A stretch of 64,000 bases of DNA, from NCBI RefSeq assembly GCF_026151205.1, contig NC_087078.1:4605675-4669674 (forward strand), given 5' to 3'. Shown here one piece after another: positions 1-8,926 of the stretch. The position numbers and the translations under genes were made by a program. The DNA comes from Bolinopsis microptera. Taxonomy: Eukaryota > Ctenophora > Tentaculata > Lobata > Bolinopsidae. The notes beneath the pieces were generated by a model that saw nothing but the letters and a program-made list of their open reading frames with translations, was not told the DNA's origin and searched no databases. Numbering within the stretch: position 1 is the first letter of the stretch; every line of letters begins with the position of its first letter.

Positions 1-475
1 CAGGCAACACCACTACTAGTAAATCACCAGGCAACACCACTACCAGTAAATCACCAGGCAACACCACAACCAGTAAATCACCAGGCAACACCATTACCAG
101 TAAATCACCAGGCAACATTATTACCAGTAAATCACCAGGCAACACCATTACCAGTAAATCACCAGGCAACACCATTACCAGTAAATCACCAGGCAACACC
201 ATTACCAGTAAATCACCAGGCAACACCACTACCAGTAAATCACCAGGCAACACCATTACCAGTAAATCACCAGGCAACACCACTACCAGTAAATCACCAG
301 GCAACACCACTACCAGTAAATCACCAGGCAACACCATTACCAGTAAATCACCAGGCAACACCACAACCAGTAAATCACCAGGCAACACCATTACCAGTAA
401 ATCACCAGGCAACACCACTACCAGTAAATCACCAGGCAACACCACTACCAGTAAATCACCAGGCAACACCACTAA
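1..475. repeat. 27-bp minisatellite, about 17.5 copies
   Basis: The unit is of the form CCAGGCAACACCATTACCAG plus TAAATCA, with variation mainly at two positions (ACT/ATT/ACA). It continues off the left edge. The length is a multiple of three and two forward frames are free of stops. Confidence 0.95.
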
Positions 476-836
476 TACTACAGATTTGTTCATGAGGGTT
501 TCTAACAGATTAAGTAGACGACTTAGTCTGACTAGGAAACACAAAAAACCGAGCATTCCTGTAGAGACATCTGCACAAACTGAGATCGAGAACTATTTAT
601 ACGGTAAAGAGAGCAGCATTGAGGTGAACTACACCGACCTCAATTACACGGCTAACAACTACACCGCTAACAACTACACGGCTAACAACTACACGGCTAA
701 CAACTACACGGCTAACAACTACACGGCTAACAATTACACGGCTAACAACTACACGGCTAACAACTACACGGCTAACAACTACACGGCTAACAACTACACG
801 GCTAACAACTACACGGCTAACAACTACACCGCATGA
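3..836 (+). CDS. C-terminal part of a repeat-built Thr/Asn-rich protein, 5' end outside the window
   Basis: One frame is open from base 3 to the TGA at 834-836 (277 codons), with no start needed inside the window. It begins with about 17 copies of a nine-residue unit (SPGNTTTSK-type). A unique basic stretch of about 50 residues follows (rich in R and K, positions about 483-636), then about 13 copies of NNYTA. Both unrelated repeats are in the same frame with no stop between them, which supports coding. N-T-T/I and N-Y-T are N-glycosylation sequons, so a secreted or cell-surface mucin-like or adhesive role is possible, but no signal or membrane segment is visible here. The family is not recognised. 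An ATG at 486 would give only the last 116 residues. A GT donor-like site at 620 or 607 could instead splice to 1058, so the true C-terminus is uncertain. Confidence 0.5.
   Translation, partial: GNTTTSKSPGNTTTSKSPGNTTTSKSPGNTITSKSPGNIITSKSPGNTITSKSPGNTITSKSPGNTITSKSPGNTTTSKSPGNTITSKSPGNTTTSKSPGNTTTSKSPGNTITSKSPGNTTTSKSPGNTITSKSPGNTTTSKSPGNTTTSKSPGNTTNTTDLFMRVSNRLSRRLSLTRKHKKPSIPVETSAQTEIENYLYGKESSIEVNYTDLNYTANNYTANNYTANNYTANNYTANNYTANNYTANNYTANNYTANNYTANNYTANNYTANNYTA
637..833. repeat. 15-bp minisatellite encoding NNYTA, about 13 copies
   Basis: The unit AACTACACGGCTAAC repeats with only synonymous-looking C/T and C/G changes (AAC/AAT, ACG/ACC). It ends in the TGA of the preceding ORF. Confidence 0.9.
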
Positions 837-2609
837 TTCAAAATACAGATTGAAAATATTTAAGGGTACAAGCTTTATTGTGGGATAATTATTACCGAGT
901 GAAATGTGGAAAGTTAAAAATTGTTAACAATTTCCGGTGGCAAGATTAATCTATTAGTCTATTTAATTCGATCAAGAATTGTATTTAATTGTTGTTTATC
1001 TGCTTTTATCAATTAAAAACTATCACTTTATTATATTATGACTGATAATTATTTCAGGCCGAAGTCTCAAGTCAATCTGTTCGATGCAATGGAAGCTGCC
1101 ACTCAAATTCTACCCCTTCACGACTGAACGAAACGTTTCACATCTTTGCATGAACTGTTCGGTGTGTTTGTTGAACGAATAATAATTTAACTTTTGTTTG
1201 GTAATATTTGTATTGTATTAATAAAGTTGTGATGAGAATTGAGCTTGAGTTTAAACTTTGAATCACCTTGAAGATTTTGAAATATTTATTTCTTGCTTCT
1301 GTTAAGGTAATGAAAGAAGCCTCCTTCTTAAAAGTAGATTCTTAGATTGCTTATACTTGTACATTTTGCTATTTTAAATTTCAATAACAGATCATGCTTT
1401 TCGTTCGTTATCAAATTATTTGTGGAGTGGGATACAGCTGGTTCCCATCACTTGCTAGATAGGTTAGGGGCAGGATTTTGGCTGGGGTTCAGGTAATGGT
1501 AACGTTAACAACATAGTTTCTCCATGTGGGGGGTTTTTTTCTGTGTGGAGTGAGGAGTTATGATCGAAACAATCAACACCCCCACTTGTGGCCCGCTTGC
1601 CCCAAGCCGTTTTAAAATGGTTCAGTGTATGGGTTCGGTATATAATATGACTACAGCAGTTGCTATGAAGGTTAACCAGTAATATTACATCGTAAAGTAA
1701 ACCATCTTAAGACGTTTTTACTAAAATTGTGGCGCAGCTTACCCCATCTATATTCTATATCTGACCTAAATACTTGCTCAATTCCCGATTATCGATTTCA
1801 ACCATAGTTGTTGATAGCTTAAATCAGAATAAGTTAGAATTATACTGTTAACAGCTCGATAATAGTAAATTACGAAAAGGAGGCCGTGCCACAAAATCTG
1901 AGAAAACACCCGCTGCATCCTCCGGGTGAGTGGATAAATTATTAACTTAATGGAACGCGCCATTCTATCAAAATAGTCATTATGGCGTTCAAACCACGCT
2001 GCTGCGCGCGCCGCACTCAGTTCCGTTTCTATATAAATTAAAGGAGACACGGTGATTCATGATAGTCTGTTCACTATTCTGAAATAACACGCGATCACAA
2101 CGGGTGGTGTAGTGTGTACTCTAACGACCTTTGATTTACCTTATCGGACATCATTTTGAACGGAAATTAAAATGAACTGTGGAAGACATTTGGGTGTTTC
2201 CCCCCAATTTTGGCGGATAATTTCACAATCGATTTTTAATACAGTAAGCAAGATAAGACATAAATATAATGCATTGCATTTATTAGAGCAAGATAAGAAA
2301 AGCGTTGCGAGCGGTAAGCATGCAAATGTTGATATAATTTAGTCCGATGGTTACAATTGACCAAAATTAAAAACTACTACTAGTCATATCTGATATCTTG
2401 GACAATAATACTTTTTGGAACAATTTCAACGGACTATGGACTTTGAATTTGACAGATTTTACTTGAAAGGACATTATGATTAAAATGAACGCTAGGGCCT
2501 CCAGCCGAGCGTCTAATTAATGTCCGTTCAAATAAAGTCCAGTAAGGTAATCATTTTATGATTTACCTGTGGACTCCTAGCTCACTTCAGGTGAACACTA
2601 TATAAATAC
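837..2609. other. Non-coding stretch with a candidate last exon, polyA signal and a dispersed repeat
   Basis: No long ORF is present. A good acceptor (TTATTTCAG) ends at 1057. In one frame the sequence after it reads a short plausible C-terminus (KSQVNLFDAMEAATQILPL, stop at 1124-1126), which may be a last exon of the upstream gene. AATAAA lies near 1219. Bases about 2325-2560 resemble 6430-6605 and end in an inverted motif (GAACG/CGTTC around TTAAAATGAACGC and TAATGTCCGTTC), suggesting copies of one MITE. Nothing else is recognised. Confidence 0.45.
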
Positions 2610-4357
2610 TAGTGAAGTCAATTCCGACATCGGGATTCCCTAATCCCGGGATCTCCCGACGAATTTCGGTCGGGAATTTCCGACCGGAAAATATTCTTGA
2701 TTCCCGAATTTCGGGAATTTTCAATATTTGTATGCAAGATCTTACTAATCTTAGAATAAGATCTTAGAATATTCGAATGAATTTACTGCAATATAGTTAC
2801 ACGGGAGCGTTAATCAGGTTTTCGAACTTCGTAAACTGTTAGCCTGCATTGTTAAGGTTAAGAAAAACAAAAGTAAAACGCTATATGAGTTTCTAGACGA
2901 AACAAAAGGTTCATCCAGCAGTTCTGACTTCTGAATGCTAAAGCCAGCCAAAAAAAAGTACCAACACGTATCTCTATTAAAATGGAGGGGGAGATGCTGG
3001 TATTTATGGATGCTGCTATAAAAACGGTCCCGTCCTGATCGTTTGAGCCTGGACGGACCTTGTCAACAGCTGGTAGGACGCAGACAAAAGTCCGTTATAC
3101 TTCGTTTTTAGACTGAACTTTAGTATAAAGGATTATCTCTCGAATGATCAAGACTGCATAGGAAACTGACCCTCAGAAGTCAAGTAATGATCGTTTCTAA
3201 ATTAAAGCTTGGGTATGCTAAAATTTCACGCAAAATTGTCTACGCGCCAATAACTATGACACCCTGCTGTTGTTTGATGATGAGGCAAATTTAGTTGTAC
3301 TATTGAACTTAAAAAGTATATAAGTACAACCATAAAATTAAAAGTTGGGTCATGCCCATGGCAATTTTTTTAAAGAGAGGCTGGGCCTGGTTGGCCCACG
3401 AGAGGATAGCATTAGCATGTGGATGCTTTGCCCACCTCTGGGGTATGGCAGTCCTGTGGAAGGATGCCGGTGGAATCAAGATGTGTAATCAAGGATGATG
3501 GTAAGTGTTGTGGGGTGTGTCATAGATGAACGCTTAAGTGGTGGTTGAGTGTGGAAGAGAGAGAGGCGAAATAAGACTGCGTTTGAGTAGTCGCTATGTT
3601 ACACCGGTCTGGTCCAACTCCTCTGGCACCATTAAGTGTTCAGTGTGGTTTGCAAAGTTGACGATGGTGGAGATGTACGTTGGTTGTCGAATATGTCATT
3701 GACAGAGAGGTAGTAGTCCCGGAAATATTGACCTCTTATTTGGGCAATAGCCGGTCACTGTCCGAGAAAGTGTGGGACAGTCTCCTCTTCGTCGCCGCAT
3801 TTAGGACAAGCACTTGTGTCTGATTTGCGAATGGTATGTAGGTGTTTGTTAATGCCATAATGTCCCGTGATGAGGTGCACTGCAATTCTGTAATTTTGTC
3901 TGTTGTTACTGAGTGTAGTGTTGGGATTTTTGATGATGTTGATGTTTTTGTGTCCAGTTTAGTGTGTCTGGGACCATCAGTAATCCATGATTCTTGATTA
4001 AGTTTGGTGACTTTGTCTTCGATCAGACGTTTGATGTAAGATTGTGGAATTGGGCAATTCAAAATGGATTCACTGGTTGTGCCAATTTTGGCCAGCTCGT
4101 CTGCTTTTTCATTACCCCACAATCCGATGTGTGCAGCTGGGTCCCGGTCATGGCATGGACATGACTTTATTACACAAAATGGAACTTAAATATGAGCGCC
4201 ATTTGCTCTCGGGGATCCCGATTAACGGGTAATCCCGGGAAATTCCCGGTTTTCGGGAATCCCGATTTTATTTCCCGATTTTCGGGAACCCGGGATTTTT
4301 TTGCTCGGGATTCCCGAATCCCGGGATTAATTATTTTGATCGGGATTGACTTCACTA
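2610..4357. mobile_element. 1.75-kb TIR element with 8-bp target duplication ATAAATAC (hAT-like)
   Basis: The ends match as inverted repeats beginning TAGTGAAGTCAATYCC. They continue about 100 bp into degenerate blocks built of short palindromes such as TTCCCGAAA and AATCCCGGGATT (2630-2715 and 4202-4350). The 8 bp before (2602-2609) and after (4358-4365) are both ATAAATAC. An 8-bp duplication is typical of hAT transposons. No transposase is visible. The inside contains a LINE fragment instead, so this copy is non-autonomous. Confidence 0.75.
3580..4165 (-). pseudogene. LINE ORF2 C-terminal fragment (RNase H and zinc-knuckle region)
   Basis: On the minus strand the region encodes GLWGNEKADELAKIG, the end of the RNase H domain of retrotransposon polyproteins. 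Further on, in another frame, it encodes a CPKCGDEEETVPHFL motif typical of the C-terminal zinc knuckle of jockey/R1-type LINEs. A stop and frame changes interrupt it. It is a dead fragment carried inside the TIR element. Confidence 0.75.
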
Positions 4358-4790
4358 ATAAATACCCAATACAAGGACTTAAATATTCAAATTAAGCTCT
4401 TAATATTGAATGTAAAATAAAGATAATGAGTGTCAAGAACTTTTTTAAAACTACAATTAATGTACATACTTTTTAATCAAACCACAAACGCGATATCAGA
4501 AGGGGATGGATCTATCATATCTAGCTATCAAAACTCTAAATTACTAAATTTCAGTCTAATTATAAATTTATCAAATGGTCCCTATCATACATATACTTAT
4601 AGCCTCTTTTCTAAAAGCATGCAACCTTCATGAGCAATGTATGAACATTCTAATTATAATTAAATATCTTTTTAAAGCTTTAAAGATCTTAATAGATCTT
4701 TCCTGATTTCTAAAAGTTAAACTAAATCAAAAGGTCCCTAAAAGATGCAAATATGTTTTGTTCCCCTCTATAAGTATACAATTTTTGAGA
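4358..4790. other. AT-rich 3' flank of the cysteine-rich gene
   Basis: This is the stretch between the hAT-like element and the stop codon at 4791. It holds no supported ORF or recognisable repeat and probably includes the 3' UTR of the minus-strand gene. Confidence 0.4.
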
Positions 4791-6795
4791 TTAGAGTAGA
4801 CAGTAGGCAGAAACAAGGATTGCTTGAATAACTGAAACTTTACTGTAGAAACCTACTGCTCCGGAGCCACCATCATCCATTTTAATGTCTGAAAATAAAA
4901 CGAGTTTTAATTTCAATAACGGGTACAAAATTCGAATATAACAATATAATATAATAAACGAGCTCTCGAATATAACAAATCGTTTCACTAAGAGTTAAAT
5001 AGTATAAAGAAGCTGACCTGTGCAGTCAGTAGCTGCAGTGCCCTTGCCGGCTCGCACCGCTGTACCATCAGGGCACACAGTGCAGTGTCTGGCTCCGGGC
5101 TCTGCGTAGCTGTCACACGGGCAGGGGTGACAGAAGAGAGCATCGTCTCCCTGACTGTAGTGACCCGCCGAGCACATCTCACACCGCCCTGCTTCGTCTT
5201 GGTAGTAACCACCCGGACAGGGAGCTGAACGACATTGGTGCAGGGAAAAGTGGTACATTTTAGCTTGCTGTTATTGATTTTAACAGCAAATAAAAGTTCT
5301 CATGGGCGCTAATTATTTAGTTAAAATAACATTTATATAGCGTCAATTCGGATTTTAGCGTTACCCGGTTACCAGAGAATTGTTGTATAGAAACTTACCC
5401 CAGTAAGTGCAATTACTTTCGTTAAAGCCGACCCCTGAAGGAACCATTGCTCCAGGGGGACAGGGATTACAGGAGTTAGAGTAGCCTCCCTCACTGTAGT
5501 GATCAGCATTGCAATCCAAACACACACTTATTCTATCGCTCAGGTAGGTGCCAACTGGGCATGCTGAGGAGAAACACTTGTAGTAAATCATTATTAAACT
5601 GCTAATAGTAGTGATAGTAATCATTATTACTACTTGCAGTAATCATTATTGAGATATTCTTGCTCGCTGTTTAATATCCTTTATATGGTCTGTAAATTGG
5701 CAGCTAGGAAATCTTAAATTCTAAAGTTAACTAAGTTGCGGCTCATACCTTTTACAAGTCTATACTCCATAGTGAAGTAATCTTCCAAACTAAGCCCGGG
5801 AGCTACAAATTTAGTGTCAGTTACCTTCACTGCCAGCTTCCGAATCTTATCCAAACTTCGTTTCCATGACAACCAGGTATCCGACCCATCATCAGCTTCT
5901 TCACACCCCTCCTTAAAGGAGCCTCTCACTTTTCCATTGTTCAGTTCCACCGTGTAGTCCGAATTGAGGTCGATACTTGCCCAGGAAGGAATAACTAACA
6001 TGTCAGGGTTCTCCTCGATACATTCGGAGAAATCCTCAGCAACGTGGAGGAAACACGCCGCTCTTGTGACCGGGCTTAGTGTGCCAGTCAAAGTTAACGG
6101 ACGACACGAAACTGCTCCTCTTCTCCTCTTCAAAGAACTCGTACTGAACCCCAAACTGCCCCATATCTTCCACCTCTCTTAGTTGGGTTAGTCTCATGTG
6201 TATTCTGGTGTCCAGGGGGTTAAAGTCCACATACGGGGTACTGTGAGAGTGATCACCTGCCTCTAGTTTAAATTCCTCCCAACCCGTCTCAACCCAACCT
6301 GTACAAACATGGAGTTAGAAAAATGTATTTCTTTCTAAAGACATACCTTCTCTGACGTTATTTGACAGGACATTAAAATGAACACTTGAAGGCATTATAA
6401 AACTATTAGCAATCCGAAAGCAGTCGTTAAGCAGTAAAAATGTTGATATAATTTAGTCCGATGATAGAAATTGGAATTGACCGAAGTTAAAAAGTATTCA
6501 TACGGACTTTGACTTGGACAGACTTTATTTGAACGAGAATTAAAATGAACGCTTGAGCCTCCAGCTTCAAATTAATGTCCGTTCAAATAAAGTCTGATAA
6601 TGTAGCTTATTTAGACTGGTTTTAGCTGATAAAAAGTTTGAATTGAAATACAACTGAAACTAGTTTTAGGAATATTGTGAGAAGAAGACTGAGTGTTATT
6701 GAATAGTTTTTATATTCTTTTTTTATAAAACTTGTTCCTGAAAACTTACTGTGGGCAGTAGAGACGATGGCCGCAAACAAAATTAAAGTTTTCAT
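4791..6795 (-). CDS. Secreted cysteine-rich protein with two ephrin-receptor-like (GCC2/GCC3-type) modules and probable GPI signal
   Basis: Five exons on the minus strand have GT-AG borders and compatible phases: 6795-6750, 6298-5749, 5563-5399, 5224-5018 and 4888-4791. Exon 1 encodes a signal peptide (MKTLILFAAIVSTAHS). I chose this ATG over upstream in-frame ATGs because it gives a clean hydrophobic leader. Exon 2 encodes about 180 residues of unrecognised sequence. Exons 3 and 4 each hold a cysteine module (CPVGTY...CLDC...CNPCPPG and CPGGYY...CEMC...CHPCPC) like those of ephrin receptors and SCUBE-type proteins. Exon 5 encodes a small-residue stretch and a short hydrophobic end (VIQAILVSAYCLL), which fits a GPI-anchor signal. 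Within exon 2 the good frame changes near 6070-6095, where frame 1 meets a stop at 6036. This is either a 1-nt error or a real mutation, in which case the gene is broken. The function is unknown, probably cell-surface. Confidence 0.7.
6430..6605. repeat. Dispersed MITE-like repeat in intron 1 of the cysteine-rich gene
   Basis: The block matches 2325-2560 over motifs GTTGATATAATTTAGTCCGA, TTAAAATGAACGCT and TAATGTCCGTTCAAATAAAG. The two halves are partly inverted (TTTATTTGAACG and CGTTCAAATAAA). Confidence 0.6.
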
Positions 6796-6825
6796 CTTGT
6801 TCTTCTGAGGGCTTACCATGAACAA

Positions 6826-7215
6826 GTGCCTGTACTACTACTGTAAATTATTAGGTAGGATTAATGATTTCATAAAAAACTCGTTAGTTTCAGAACAAAA
6901 GGCAATAAAAAGAACCAAGAACCGACAAACAATTCTACAAGCTAGCAGGTGCGAAAAATACCTAATCAAAACCGTAAACGTAATCCAAGGAAGGCCAAAT
7001 AACTGAATTCAAGATTGAGGAAATGCACAATGTCAACGGTGTGTTTGCTGTTTACTTACGAGGACGTGATTGTAAAGACAGGTACCGCAAAATCCAGCAA
7101 ATTCGGAGAAAGGGAAATCGAATAATGTACATTCTTCTACCTTACACCTTGGTTAAGTGTGGTGAAAACTAGGTAGTAAAAACACGATTAAGTTATAGAG
7201 TGTAATGTGACGTCA
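6826..7215. other. Intergenic stretch with no feature seen
   Basis: This is the upstream flank of the minus-strand cysteine-rich gene and may contain its promoter. I see no clear TATA box, ORF or repeat. Confidence 0.3.
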
Positions 7216-7254
7216 TTAAACCTGGTATGTGATTAAACCCTGGTATGTGATTAA

Positions 7255-7291
<37 letters not shown>

Positions 7292-8610
7292 GGGGTTCAC
7301 CCTGATTTTTTGTGGAATTTGATTTCGAGATAGCAATTTACCAACAAACTAGGGCCTGTGACCGAAATTTTGAGGGGGTTCCGGACTCCGGGTGCCCACC
7401 GGTCCCAATTATGCCAAATTATCTTAAAATACTCAAAAATCCATATTTTAGGTACTCTACTTGTAGATAGTGGTACCCTGAACTCGTCTATGGATTGCCA
7501 TCATCACCAAAATATGGACATACGCACCAAATTTGATCGATACTGGCCCATAAATTGGTCAAATATCCATATTTTTGAATGAAACCAACTTTATATAAAA
7601 GGTTATCCTAAACTACACAGTCTCTATGATTATCAACACAATATCTAGCTAACTGTGGATTCGGTGTTCAAATAATCGCAAAAAATGAACAAAAAATCGC
7701 CCATATCTCAGTTCGCGATATTTGCAAAACTGATTTCGCTCAAAACGACAAAACAATGAGTTTCAATATATTTTCATGAAATTTTCGGAATTAACGTGGA
7801 ATTAAGTTTTGGAGTGGAATTTTGAGTTTGTTCAAAAGGAAGCATTTTAGGGTGTTTGTTGTTCATAACTTATATATAAATGTGCTAGTTCCGGTTATTT
7901 TGCACCCTTCCAAAAGTCTTTAGCACATTCCTATCGAAATTTTAGAAAAATCTGTAAATATGAAAAACGAAAAATGTGCCTAAATTTGTTGTTTGGCTTT
8001 GAGGTGCAAAAGATAAACTTTCCAGTTGAATAAACACATTACATTTTTGAGGGCAGTGTTCTCGAAATCAAATTTTTTGGGTTGGAATCGGTGCGCTAGA
8101 TGGTCACTGAACTTTCTGTGAGGTCACTTGGGTTGGCTGACACAAACCCCTGTTTTGGTGTATACCCCCTTAAACCCTGGCGTGTGATTAAACCCTAGTG
8201 TGTGAATAAACCCTAGTGTGTGATTAAACCCTGGTATGTGATTAAACCCTGGTGTGTGATTAAACCCTGGCGTGTGATTAAACCCTGGTGTGTGAATAAA
8301 CCCTGGTGTGTGAATAAACTCAGGTGTGTGATTAAACCCTGGTGTGTGATTAAACCCTGGTGTGTGAATAAACCCTGGTGTGCGAATAAACCTTGGTGTG
8401 TGATTAAACCCTGGTGTGTGATTAAACCCTAGTGTGTGATTAAACCCTGGTGTGTGAATAAACCCTGGTGTGTGATTAAACCCTGGTGTGTGATTAAACC
8501 TTGGTGTGTGAATAAACCCTGGTGTGTGATTAAACCCTGGTGTGTGAATAAACCCTGGTGTGTGATTAACCCTGTTGTGTGATTAAACCCTGGTGTGTGA
8601 TTAAACCCAG
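7216..8610. repeat. 18-bp minisatellite interrupted by a transposon (7255-8169)
   Basis: The unit is ATTAAACCCTGGTGTGTG. About two copies lie at 7216-7254 and about 24 at 8170-8610. The array contains the TTAA that served as target for the inserted element. Confidence 0.9.
7255..8169. mobile_element. 915-bp TTAA-flanked non-autonomous element with G-tract end
   Basis: TTAA occurs at 7251-7254 and 8170-8173. The element begins with a run of about 36 G and ends in CCCCC. Its left roughly 600 bp match the arms of the 62469-63832 palindrome, for example TTTCGAGATAGCA, ACCAACAAACTA, TTTGAGGGGG and GTTCGCGATATT. It contains no transposase. TTAA targeting fits piggyBac- or Kolobok-type mobilisation. 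Confidence 0.85.
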
Positions 8611-8926
8611 GTGCGTGATTCCCTCCTTCCCTCTCTTTTTAACAAACTGCTATTTACAAAGAAAACAAAGAAGTTTCAAACGTTTTTTATCATAAGCACG
8701 GAGAGAAAAGAATATATTTGTCTAGTAGATACGAACAAGTATTTCTATCTGTATCCAAACTTTTTGGTAGGTAGAATTTCATCAATCATATAATTAGATA
8801 AAAGGTAAATTCAGTTATTGCAAAGTCCGAGAGTTTATATTCACTTTACCAGTTTACAGTCTACAGAAGAATAGCTTAGGAGATGGACCCAAAACTAGCA
8901 TGTAAAGTTTCTGTATCAGAGGTTAT
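8611..8926. other. 3' flank of the class C GPCR gene
   Basis: AT-rich sequence between the minisatellite and the stop codon of the minus-strand receptor gene. It is probably 3' UTR. No ORF is supported. Confidence 0.35.
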
